Made by a program: the position numbers and the translations under genes. Below are positions 17,678 through 25,261 of a DNA stretch of 53,116 nt, in pieces. Where the stretch lies: assembly GCA_041797745.1 (NCBI GenBank), contig JBHBZU010000037.1, forward strand, positions 1-53,116. The letters run 5' to 3'. Numbering within the stretch: the stretch's first letter is position 1; every line of letters begins with the position of its first letter. The notes beneath the pieces were generated by a model. That model was not told where the DNA came from and ran no database searches. It was given only the letters and a program-made list of their open reading frames with translations. Source of the stretch: UBA3871 sp041797745. Lineage in GTDB: Bacteria; Bacillota; Clostridia; Peptostreptococcales; Anaerovoracaceae.

Positions 17678-19102
17678 TTATTCCTTTCCGTTCCAACAGT
17701 AAGTACAAAGCTCACAAGGTTCTAATCCTATTGCCTTAACGACACCCTCCAATGATTGAAATTCAAGGGAAGTGAAATTGAATTTTTCGCAAATATAATT
17801 TCTGAGATTCTTACCTCTTTCCGTTTCAGAATCGCTATATTCATCTAAATGTTCAAAGCCCTCTTCCCCCTCAAGTTCCATAACCATGCGTCTTGCTAAA
17901 AGCTCCATTTCATTGCGTGCACTGCTGAAATTCAAATATTTGCAAGGATACATGATTGGAGGACAGGCAGAACGCATATGTACTGACTTGGCACCGTTAG
18001 CATAAAGAAAATCTACTGTTTCTTTTAACTGGGTTCCTCTTACTATGGAATCATCCACAAAGAGAAGATTTTTCCCCTCTATAAGCTCCTTTACAGGAAC
18101 CTGCTTCATTCTGGCTATATTGTTTCTCTCCTTTTGGGAATTTGGCATAAAGCTGCGAGACCAAGTTGGAGTATATTTAATGAAAGCTCTGGCAAAAGGT
18201 ATGCCGCTTTTATTTGCATAGCCTATAGCATGTGGTGTGCCTGAATCCGGAACTCCTCCAACATAGTCCAAAGTATCAATTATGCCGCTTTTCAAATCCT
18301 TTTCAGCCATGATTGCACCATTACGGTAACGCATCATTTCAACGTTTACGCCCTCATATTCGGAATTAGGATAGCCATAGTAGCTCCAAAGAAATGCACA
18401 TATCTTTTTGCATTTGTGAGGCTTTGAGAGGGTCTTCATGGAGGTAGGGGAAATTTCTACAATTTCACCCGGTCCCAGCTCCCTAACACTTTCGTAACCG
18501 ACCTTTTCATAGGCGAAAGACTCAAAGGAAACTGCATATCCGTCTTCGGACTTCCCTATGAGAATCGGCAATCTACCTTTTAAGTCTCTGGCTGCAATGA
18601 GGCAACCATCTTCTTTTAATATGAGAATTGAGGCGGTTCCCTCAATATTCTTCTGCGCAAACTCAATCCCCTCTGTGAAGCTGCTCTTTTGGTTAATGAG
18701 CGCAGCAACCAATTCATTGGAATTTACTCTTCCTCCGGTCATGGCATCGAAATGCCCGCCGCTAAAGGAAAGGTACTGGTCCACCAACACTTCAAAGTTT
18801 TTAATAACACCTACAATGCAAATAGCATAGGTTCCAAGATTCGATCTGATAAGTAAGGGTTCAGGATCCGTATCGGAAATGCAACCGATAACGGATGTGC
18901 CTTTCATATCTTCAAATACGTGCTCAAACTTTGTTCTGAAAGGAGCATTTGAGATAGTATGCAGTTCCCTCTGCAATCCCACTTCTTTTTCGTAGGCAGC
19001 CAGCCCACCGTAGCGTGTTCCTAAGTGTGAATGGTAATCAACGCCAAAAAATACATCTGCAAGACAGTCCTTTTTAGACGCTATACCGAAAAATCCACCC
19101 AT
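17678..19102 (-). CDS. purF: Amidophosphoribosyltransferase homologue lacking the N-terminal catalytic cysteine
   Basis: 474 residues, the PurF position in the operon. The phosphoribosyltransferase half is intact: LLFVDDSIVRGTQ (about 346-358) is the PRPP loop. Cysteines of the B. subtilis-type iron-sulfur site are recognisable: KICAF (Cys235), MYPCKY (Cys387) and CELCTYC (463, 466, 469). The Ntn glutaminase half is recognisable (FFGI, HSHLGTRYGG, ARDLKGR), but it starts Met-Gly-Gly where active enzymes expose Cys at position 1. The start is secure, with GGGAG 7 nt upstream and no upstream Cys. It may use free ammonia, receive ammonia from a partner, or have another role. I recall similar MGGFFG proteins in other clostridia. 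Confidence 0.9.
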   Translation of the reverse strand: MGGFFGIASKKDCLADVFFGVDYHSHLGTRYGGLAAYEKEVGLQRELHTISNAPFRTKFEHVFEDMKGTSVIGCISDTDPEPLLIRSNLGTYAICIVGVIKNFEVLVDQYLSFSGGHFDAMTGGRVNSNELVAALINQKSSFTEGIEFAQKNIEGTASILILKEDGCLIAARDLKGRLPILIGKSEDGYAVSFESFAYEKVGYESVRELGPGEIVEISPTSMKTLSKPHKCKKICAFLWSYYGYPNSEYEGVNVEMMRYRNGAIMAEKDLKSGIIDTLDYVGGVPDSGTPHAIGYANKSGIPFARAFIKYTPTWSRSFMPNSQKERNNIARMKQVPVKELIEGKNLLFVDDSIVRGTQLKETVDFLYANGAKSVHMRSACPPIMYPCKYLNFSSARNEMELLARRMVMELEGEEGFEHLDEYSDSETERGKNLRNYICEKFNFTSLEFQSLEGVVKAIGLEPCELCTYCWNGKE

Positions 19103-19144
19103 TATAAATCTCCCTTTTTCTAATTATTTTCTAAAGTTGCTATA

Positions 19145-19174
19145 AGGCTTGCCAACTTTTAAATTAGCAAGCCT
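19145..19174. repeat. Inverted repeat between purC and purF
   Basis: AGGCTTGC (19145-19152) and GCAAGCCT (19167-19174) form a perfect 8-bp stem around 14 nt. On the minus strand no T-run follows, so it is not a simple terminator. It could be an RNA-processing or stability element tuning purC-purE against downstream genes. Confidence 0.5.
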
Positions 19175-19199
19175 ATAATATTTTGTTTCTTATATCTGT

Positions 19200-19886
19200 T
19201 TACTTTGCTTCAAAGAAGAGCTTGGAAAGAGTCATAGGGTCAATATACTTACCGTCCTTGTAAACTCTCATGTTTCCTGAAGCAATTTCATCAATCAGAA
19301 TTACACTGCCATCTTCTGCATAACCAAATTCAAACTTGATGTCATAAAGCTCCATACCTTTAGACTTCATGTCATCTGCTACAATTCTTGTGATTTTTTG
19401 AGTCTGTGCCTTAATATCATCATACTGACTTTCAGTCATAACACCTAGAACAACGAGACCGTCCTTAGTTACCAGCGGATCTCCTAAAGCGTCGTTTTTG
19501 AAAGTCATCTCTACATATTCAGGAAGCTCCGCGCCCTCTTCGATGTACTGTCCATAGCGTTTTAAAAAGCTTCCGACAGCTCTGTGTCTGCAAACAACTT
19601 CAAGACCCTTTCCGAATGCCTTTGCAGGAAGAACTTCCATTGTAGTATTTTCTAAATCAGCACTTACGTAATGAGTTTTAATACCCGCCGCATTTATTTT
19701 TTCAAAGAAATAAATGGACATACGAAGATTAACATCGCCTACACCCTCAATAGTAAGTCCTACTTGGTTTTCGCCCGGATCAAATTTTCCGTCTTTGCCT
19801 GTGCAATCATCCTTAAACTTAAGCAAATAGTTGCCGTTGTCAAGCTCATATACATTCTTTGTTTTTCCCAAGTAAATCTCTTTCAT
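19200..19886 (-). CDS. purC: Phosphoribosylaminoimidazole-succinocarboxamide synthase (SAICAR synthetase)
   Basis: 228 residues, normal. It condenses CAIR with aspartate using ATP. Landmarks: YLGKTKNVYELDNG, the phosphate and CAIR loops LEVVCRHRAVGSFLKRYG, GVMTESQYDD, LYDIKFEFGY and LIDEIASGNMRVY. The start follows AAAGGAGAAAGACA. It is the second gene of the operon. A 97-bp gap with a hairpin separates it from purF. Confidence 0.97.
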   Translation of the reverse strand: MKEIYLGKTKNVYELDNGNYLLKFKDDCTGKDGKFDPGENQVGLTIEGVGDVNLRMSIYFFEKINAAGIKTHYVSADLENTTMEVLPAKAFGKGLEVVCRHRAVGSFLKRYGQYIEEGAELPEYVEMTFKNDALGDPLVTKDGLVVLGVMTESQYDDIKAQTQKITRIVADDMKSKGMELYDIKFEFGYAEDGSVILIDEIASGNMRVYKDGKYIDPMTLSKLFFEAK

Positions 19887-19967
19887 TGTCTTTCTCCTTT
19901 AAATTATTAAATAATTTCTATGTTGTATAATTCTTATATTCTGTAAAATTTATTATTTTTATAAGCT

Positions 19968-20468
19968 TTAACCTTCAAAATTCAATTCTGCTGAAATTTT
20001 CGCATTTGATTCCAAAACTTTCTTGGTACCTGCCAAGCGTTTAGCTTCCAGCTTTTCGGTAAGCTCCGTACTGGATATTGCTAAAATTTCCGCTGCAAGC
20101 AAGGCCGCATTAGTAGCTCCGTCTAAAGCTACCGTAGCAACAGGAATGCCTGAGGGCATTTGAACTGTAGCAAGCAATGCGTCTATGCCTTTAAGGCTTC
20201 CCGAAACACAAGGAATGCCGATAACAGGCAAGGTAGTGGCTGCTGCCACAGCTCCTGCAAGATGAGCTGCCATACCGGCTGCGGCTATAATAACCCCAAA
20301 ACCGTTGTCACGAGCTTTAAGCACAAATTCTCGCGCTTCATTTGGGGTACGATGGGCTGAATAAACATGAACCTCATGTGGAATGCCCAGCTCTTTAAGT
20401 GTATCTGCTGCTTTCTTAACGACAGGAAGATCGCTTTCACTTCCCATTACAATTCCGACTTTTTTCAT
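19968..20468 (-). CDS. purE: N5-carboxyaminoimidazole ribonucleotide mutase
   Basis: 166 residues. It interconverts N5-CAIR and CAIR. It begins VGIVMGSESDLPVV, followed by VHVYSAHRTP (catalytic His), IAAAGMAAHLAGAVAA and GIPCVSGSLKGIDAL. No purK is seen here, so class I and class II (direct carboxylation) use cannot be separated from context alone. It is the first gene of the operon, with AGGAGG 12 nt before the ATG and a promoter plus PurR-type boxes upstream. Confidence 0.96.
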   Translation of the reverse strand: MKKVGIVMGSESDLPVVKKAADTLKELGIPHEVHVYSAHRTPNEAREFVLKARDNGFGVIIAAAGMAAHLAGAVAAATTLPVIGIPCVSGSLKGIDALLATVQMPSGIPVATVALDGATNAALLAAEILAISSTELTEKLEAKRLAGTKKVLESNAKISAELNFEG

Positions 20469-20498
20469 AATGTAAACTTACCTCCTCGGTATATAGGT

Positions 20499-20527
20499 AT
20501 ATTATCACTTAATTCGAACGCGGTCAA
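20499..20527 (-). promoter_or_regulatory. Promoter of the purine operon
   Basis: TTGACC (20527-20522) and TAATAT (20504-20499) lie 17 bp apart on the minus strand, with the start codon about 30 bp downstream of the -10. A CGAAC core (20515-20519) lies in the spacer, so a repressor bound there would cover the promoter. Confidence 0.8.
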
Positions 20528-20540
20528 TGTTTTTTAAAAT

Positions 20541-20717
20541 AATGTTCGTGATTTTTATTATTTTGTAATCGTTTTTTATTTTTTTCAGCGTTTTTGCCTT
20601 TGAAATACGAACATTAACCTCTGTGGTTTCAGCTGAATGTTCGCCATGTTATATAATATGAATGTTCGTAAAAAAATATCAGCTAAATGTTCGTGATACA
20701 TCTAGCTGATAAATGTT
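20541..20717. promoter_or_regulatory. Array of five PurR-type boxes upstream of purE
   Basis: The 8-mer CGAACATT occurs five times: reading AATGTTCG on the plus strand at 20541-20548, 20636-20643, 20661-20668 and 20686-20693, and CGAACATT at 20608-20615. A decayed copy (AATGTT) is at 20712-20717. The copies at 20636, 20661 and 20686 are exactly 25 bp apart, and the 20608/20636 pair is convergent as in Bacillus operators. CGAACWWT is the core of the Bacillus PurBox, so a PurR-type regulator is the natural candidate; its gene is not in the window. Confidence 0.85.
20671..20710 (-). terminator. Terminator of the 20722-21168 gene, overlapping a PurR-type box
   Basis: On the minus strand a 13-bp stem (ATCAGCTAGATGT against ACATTTAGCTGAT, one G-U pair, 7-nt loop) spans 20710-20679 and is followed by ATTTTTTT. 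The box at 20686-20693 lies within the loop and 3' arm. Confidence 0.8.
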
Positions 20718-20721
20718 AAAG

Positions 20722-21168
20722 CTATTCTCTGCCTTTGCGGAAGTTCTTGCACTGATACTGAGTTTTTTGTGAAATGTAAACAAATAAATCATCCTTTTCA
20801 TCATAAACTCCCATGCTGTAAAATTCACCGTTTTTATAATAAATCATAACTTCATTTCCGTCAGGCGCATTATAAGTAACGTGGATAACCCCACGGTCCT
20901 TATATGTGGCATAATACTTCCCATCCATGAGTTTTAGCGCACTGGCTCCGCCATCATCTCTAGGTACCACGTCTTCTCTTGCATTTACTATAACCTGCAA
21001 ATCTGCCGCCGAAAGTAAATAGTCACTATAATATTGCGAAGCCTCCGCATCGGATATAGGTGTCTGAACCTTTTTAGGCTGCATGAATCCGCCAATGAAA
21101 AGAATAGATATAATGCTGACCAGTAACAAGGCGATAATAACCAACGCCGCCCATAATTTTCTGTTCAT
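20722..21168 (-). CDS. Small membrane-anchored protein of unknown function
   Basis: 148 residues. I do not recognise the family. Residues about 5-30 (LWAALVIIALLLVSIISILF) form one membrane segment or uncleaved signal anchor. No lipobox cysteine is present. The rest is a small soluble, probably beta-rich domain with tyrosine-rich strands (KYYATYKD, VIHVTYNAPDG, VMIYYKNGEFYSM) that would face the outside. GAGGAGGATATC precedes the start. It has its own terminator and appears monocistronic between pnp and the purine operon. Confidence 0.75.
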   Translation of the reverse strand: MNRKLWAALVIIALLLVSIISILFIGGFMQPKKVQTPISDAEASQYYSDYLLSAADLQVIVNAREDVVPRDDGGASALKLMDGKYYATYKDRGVIHVTYNAPDGNEVMIYYKNGEFYSMGVYDEKDDLFVYISQKTQYQCKNFRKGRE

Positions 21169-21342
21169 GATATCCTCCTCTCGTTCTAAATAAACGTCCG
21201 ATACTTATCAAAATCTTCTGAATTTCTTCTTTATTAGATTATATCATGTTTAAAAATTATAATACAACATATTATTTTGCATATTACAAATTTTTCTATC
21301 TTTTTGCCTCTGTTTTTCACCAAGCCCATAAGCCACATTTTA
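21169..21342. other. AT-rich gap upstream of the small membrane-protein gene
   Basis: Together with the flanking terminator this gap spans 359 bp without a gene. A minus-strand TATTATAAT stretch near 21265 could serve as the -10 for the gene starting at 21168, but no convincing -35 is seen. No small gene is evident. Confidence 0.4.
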
Positions 21343-21374
21343 AAATAAAATAAGGAACAGTATATCTGTTCCTT
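21343..21374 (-). terminator. Terminator after pnp
   Basis: AAGGAACAG (21352-21360) pairs perfectly with CTGTTCCTT (21366-21374) around a 5-nt loop, followed on the minus strand by ATTTTATTTT. It lies about 150 bp past the pnp stop. Confidence 0.75.
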
Positions 21375-21527
21375 ATAATTAATAGTTTTTAGTCTTAATA
21401 ACACATTATAAAAGGCATATCACAGAACGATTATTTTACTTAAAAAACTTCAGCAAAATCTCACATAATTGAAAGGTATCATAAAACATAATATCTTTTA
21501 AAATTTTACAATATGTCACGCGCCTTA

Positions 21528-23630
21528 TTAGAGAAGCTCCTTACGTGAAAGGTTAATTCTGTTCTGAGAATCAATCTCTGTAACCTTTACTGTAACTGTA
21601 TCTCCGATGTTCATAACATCTTCAACCTTGTCAACTCTTTCTTTAGCCATCTTTGAGATGTGGAGAAGTCCCTCCTTACCCGGAAGAATTTCGATGAAAG
21701 CTCCGAAAGCCATAATGCGAGTTACACGACCCTCATAGGTTTCGCCAACCTCTACATCCTTTACAAGAGTTTCAATAGCCTTTCTGCATTCTTCCGCAGC
21801 AGGACCATCCGTTCCGTAAATGGATACCAGTCCATCGTCTGAAAGGTCAATCTTTACATTGTACTTGTCAACAAGACCGTTGATAGTCTCGCCACCCTTA
21901 CCGATGACAATTCTAATCTTGTCAGGGTTAATTCTTAAGGACAATGCCCTTGGAGCCCACTTGCTCATCTCTGTACGAGGGGCAGGGATTTCTTCAAGCA
22001 TTTTTTCCATAATATACATACGACCGTCTTTAGCCTGGCGAAGAGCTTTTTCAAGGATATCTCTGGAAAGACCATGTACCTTGATGTCCATCTGAATAGC
22101 TGTAACACCAAGTTCGGTACCTGTTACCTTGAAGTCCATATCACCTAAGAAATCTTCCATGCCCTGAATATCGGAAAGAATTGCAAATTCGGAAGTACCG
22201 TCTTCCTTAACTCTTTCGATGAGACCCATAGCAATACCTGCTACCGGTCTTTTAAGAGGTACACCTGCGTCCATCAAAGCCAGACAAGAACCGCAGGTAG
22301 AACCCATGGAGGTGGAACCGTTTGATGAAAGTACATCTGATACCACTCTAATTGCATATGGGAACTCTTCTACCGATGGAATAACCGGAATTAAAGCTCT
22401 TTCTGCAAGGGCACCGTGACCGATTTCTCTTCTTCCCGGGCTGCGACTTGTCTTAGCTTCACCTACGGAATACCCTGGGAAGTTGTAATGGTGAATATAT
22501 CTCTTTTCAGTCTGTTCAGTAATGCCGTCGATAGTCTGTGCTTCGCTGGCAGGTGCTAAAGTACAAGCTGAAAGAACCTGAGTCTGTCCCCTCTTAAAGA
22601 GTCCTGTTCCGTGAACTCTAGGAAGAAGTCCTGTTTCACAGAATATAGGTCTGATTTCATCCGACTTTCTATTGTCAGGACGAACTCCCTCATCAAGAAT
22701 CATTGCTCTGACTGTTTCCCTGGTAATGCTGTAAAGAACGGAATCAATATCCTTACTGCTTTCAGGATAAATTTCAGCGAAGTGTTCTTTAGTTTCTACT
22801 TCTACCGCATCCATAGCGTCCAGTCTTGCCTGTTTTTCTTGAGTCTTGATTGCGGCTTTCATCTTAGGAACTGCAAATTCTCTAACTGCTGAATCAATTT
22901 CTTCTGCCGGCTTGTAGAGTTCAACCTCCATTTTAGGCTTACCCACTTCATCAACAACTTCTTCGATGAAAGCAACAATTTTCTTAATCTCTTCGTGTGC
23001 AAATAAAATAGCATCAAGCATTTCCATTTCAGGAACTTCCTGCGCCCCGGCCTCTACCATCATGATGGCTTCTTTAGTACCGGAAACTGTCATTTCAATA
23101 TCGGAAGTTTCACGCTGAGCAAGTGTCGGGTTTATTACTAACTGACCCTCTACGCGACCTACCTTAACGGAGCCTGTTGGACCGTCCCATGGAATATCTG
23201 AACACGCCAGTGCTACGGATGAACCGATCATACCGCAAATTTCCGGTGAACAATCAGGATCCACGGACATTACTGTGGCAACAACCACCACATCATTGTA
23301 ATAGCCCTTTGGGAAAAGTGGTCTGATTGGTCTATCAATGAGTCTTGAAGTTAAGATAGCGTGTTCGCTGGGTCTTCCCTCTCTCTTGATAAAGCCGCCC
23401 GGAATTTTTCCCGCAGCATACATTCTTTCTTCAAAATCAACACTGAGCGGGAAGAAATCAATATCCGGTTTTGGTTCCTTGGATGCGCAGGCGGTAACGT
23501 TTACCACCGTATCACCGTATTTTACCATAACCTGACCGTTTGCCTGTTCGCAAACCTTGCCGATTTCAAGCTCTAAGAGTCTTCCTCCCACAGCAGTTCT
23601 AAATGTTCTGTAATCTGTAAATCTTGGCAT
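21528..23630 (-). CDS. pnp: Polyribonucleotide nucleotidyltransferase (PNPase)
   Basis: 700 residues from the ATG at 23630, with AGGAGGTAG 12 nt upstream; an in-frame TTG at 23639 lies too close to that site. It degrades RNA 3'-5' with phosphate. Two RNase PH domains are separated by the helical domain; the second has FPGYSVGEAKTSRSPGRREIGHGALAER and STSMGSTCGSCLALMDAG in fragments. A KH domain (IRIVIGKGGETING) and a C-terminal S1 domain (GKEGLLHISKMAKERV) follow. There is no long acidic tail, which is usual in clostridia. It follows rpsO, with a terminator between them. Confidence 0.97.
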   Translation of the reverse strand: MPRFTDYRTFRTAVGGRLLELEIGKVCEQANGQVMVKYGDTVVNVTACASKEPKPDIDFFPLSVDFEERMYAAGKIPGGFIKREGRPSEHAILTSRLIDRPIRPLFPKGYYNDVVVVATVMSVDPDCSPEICGMIGSSVALACSDIPWDGPTGSVKVGRVEGQLVINPTLAQRETSDIEMTVSGTKEAIMMVEAGAQEVPEMEMLDAILFAHEEIKKIVAFIEEVVDEVGKPKMEVELYKPAEEIDSAVREFAVPKMKAAIKTQEKQARLDAMDAVEVETKEHFAEIYPESSKDIDSVLYSITRETVRAMILDEGVRPDNRKSDEIRPIFCETGLLPRVHGTGLFKRGQTQVLSACTLAPASEAQTIDGITEQTEKRYIHHYNFPGYSVGEAKTSRSPGRREIGHGALAERALIPVIPSVEEFPYAIRVVSDVLSSNGSTSMGSTCGSCLALMDAGVPLKRPVAGIAMGLIERVKEDGTSEFAILSDIQGMEDFLGDMDFKVTGTELGVTAIQMDIKVHGLSRDILEKALRQAKDGRMYIMEKMLEEIPAPRTEMSKWAPRALSLRINPDKIRIVIGKGGETINGLVDKYNVKIDLSDDGLVSIYGTDGPAAEECRKAIETLVKDVEVGETYEGRVTRIMAFGAFIEILPGKEGLLHISKMAKERVDKVEDVMNIGDTVTVKVTEIDSQNRINLSRKELL

Positions 23631-23711
23631 AATTAACAACTACCTCCTGTTAATTTATACATCTTGGCCAAATGACCTGAAAATTTGAATGGCAAACCTT
23701 TTGCCTTTGAT

Positions 23712-23742
23712 ATAAATAAAAGCGGGGTTTTAATGCCCCGCT
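23712..23742 (-). terminator. Terminator between rpsO and pnp
   Basis: AGCGGGG (23721-23727) pairs with CCCCGCT (23736-23742) around 8 nt, followed on the minus strand by TTTTATTT. It lies just after the rpsO stop, so pnp is probably reached by partial read-through or from its own promoter. Confidence 0.85.
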
Positions 23743-23763
23743 AAAATTTACTTTGTAATAGAA

Positions 23764-24030
23764 TTACTTTCTTAAACCTAAACGAGCGATAAGGCTTCTG
23801 TATCTTTCAAGATCCTTTTCCCTAAGGTAATTAAGAAGATTTCTTCTCTGACCTACCATCTTCAGCAGACCTCTACGGGAGTGGTGGTCTTTCTTATGAG
23901 CCTTGAGGTGTTCGTTGAGTTCGTTGATTCTATAAGTCAGAATAGCAACCTGAACTTCCGGTGAACCTGTGTCGCCAGCCTTAAGACCATATTCCTTGAT
24001 AATTTCCGTTTTCTTTTCTGTAGTTAACAT
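23764..24030 (-). CDS. rpsO: 30S ribosomal protein S15
   Basis: 88 residues, exact family length. It contains TGSPEVQVAILTYRINEL, LKAHKKDHHSRRGLL and VGQRRNLLNYL, the 16S rRNA-binding signature. AAAGGAGAATTTAATA precedes the start. A leader of about 105 nt with two small stem-loops (TTGCA-TGCAA; TTGGA-TCCAA) lies between the promoter and the gene; S15 commonly represses its own translation through such a leader. Confidence 0.98.
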   Translation of the reverse strand: MLTTEKKTEIIKEYGLKAGDTGSPEVQVAILTYRINELNEHLKAHKKDHHSRRGLLKMVGQRRNLLNYLREKDLERYRSLIARLGLRK

Positions 24031-24140
24031 TATTAAATTCTCCTTTTCTTAATACGCTTTCTCTAAGTTTTGGTTGGAGTATCCAAAAACCGAGGGAAAG
24101 TAAAATATCGTTACATCACTATTGCACAATGCAACAACTA

Positions 24141-24170
24141 ATACTATCACGCAAATGCATTATGTGTCAA
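24141..24170 (-). promoter_or_regulatory. Promoter of rpsO
   Basis: A perfect -35 TTGACA (24170-24165) and -10 TAGTAT (24146-24141) are separated by 18 bp on the minus strand. Confidence 0.75.
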
Positions 24171-24212
24171 GGATTTTACACTCTTTTATCCGCAAAAGTT
24201 CCGAAAAATTTT

Positions 24213-24228
24213 AGGTGGATTCCCACCT
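24213..24228 (+). terminator. Terminator-like hairpin between ribF and rpsO, T-run on the plus strand
   Basis: AGGTGG (24213-24218) pairs with CCACCT (24223-24228). The T-run (TTTTTATTT) follows on the plus strand, while both flanking genes are on the minus strand. Minus-strand reading gives A-run then T-run, a weaker terminator. It probably ends ribF transcription, or blocks antisense RNA. Confidence 0.5.
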
Positions 24229-24318
24229 TTTTATTTCGAGTTTTCTAATTTCGCTCAAGCCTGAAAAAAGATTTCAAATTGTTCAATTCGTTAGATAGCA
24301 TATCAAATAATATAGGTG

Positions 24319-25248
24319 CTAAAAGTTCCTTTTGTGATATGCCTTTGCGGTGATACAATCTGATGTAATCTGCTTGCAAAGTGCTTCGATTGAATCAAAT
24401 TTTATTTCATCCCTAAGTTTTTCCAAAAACTCAACTCTGATGTTCTTTCCGTAAAGCTCTTTATCAAAGTTAAAGATATGAGTTTCCACATTTTTAGTGT
24501 ATTTGCCAATGGTTGGCTTAACTCCTACGTTTGTAATACTAGGATATCTTACACCATTATAAATGCAATCCGTAACATACACACCATTTGGCGGCGAAAC
24601 CATTCCCTCGTCAACATTTAAGTTGCTTGTAGGAAAACCGATACTCTTTCCCAGGCGGTTTCCTACCACCACTTCACCCTCAATGGAATAATATCTGTTC
24701 ATAAACTTTTCACACTTATGAACATCTCCTTTTTCGATAAGTTCACGAATAAATGTACTTGAAACAACCTGTCCGTCAATAGAGAACGGCTGAAGCACAT
24801 GAAGCCCGAAGCCCTTTGCAACAGCATTGTGTGCCAACACCTCCGGATTTCCCGCTCCCTTAAAACCGAACTTGAAATTGAAACCGCAATAAGCCTCTCT
24901 CATCTTGAATTTATCAAGTAAAAGCTCATAAATAAACCTCTCCGGTTCCATAGTTCTGATATTATCGTTAAAAGGAATGCTGAACATATAGTCCACGCCT
25001 AAATCCTTTAAAATTTCCATCTTAGTATCTTGGTAGATAATGTTTTTCACTTCATTGCTACCGCTCATAACATTTCTTGGATGATTAGAGAAAGTGAATA
25101 CGGCAGACTTAATCCCTGCGTCTCCTGCTGTCTGCATTGCCCTACGAATAAGCTCTCTGTGACCTGCATGAACCCCGTCAAAATTCCCCAAGGCTACAAC
25201 AGTAGGTTCTATATCCCTAATTTCTTCTAATGAATTGAAAACCCTCAT
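24319..25248 (-). CDS. ribF: Bifunctional riboflavin kinase / FAD synthetase
   Basis: 309 residues from the ATG at 25248, preceded by AAGGGGTGTTTAGAA; the frame is open to 25302 but overlaps truB. It makes FMN and then FAD. The N-terminal adenylyltransferase has VVALGNFDGVHAGHRELI and GFNFKFGFKGAG; the C-terminal kinase has GNRLGKSIGFPTSNL, GVYV and NVGVKPTIG. Fourteen bases after truB, it ends the rimP-to-ribF cluster in the common truB-ribF pair. Confidence 0.96.
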   Translation of the reverse strand: MRVFNSLEEIRDIEPTVVALGNFDGVHAGHRELIRRAMQTAGDAGIKSAVFTFSNHPRNVMSGSNEVKNIIYQDTKMEILKDLGVDYMFSIPFNDNIRTMEPERFIYELLLDKFKMREAYCGFNFKFGFKGAGNPEVLAHNAVAKGFGLHVLQPFSIDGQVVSSTFIRELIEKGDVHKCEKFMNRYYSIEGEVVVGNRLGKSIGFPTSNLNVDEGMVSPPNGVYVTDCIYNGVRYPSITNVGVKPTIGKYTKNVETHIFNFDKELYGKNIRVEFLEKLRDEIKFDSIEALCKQITSDCITAKAYHKRNF

Positions 25249-25261
25249 TTCTAAACACCCC

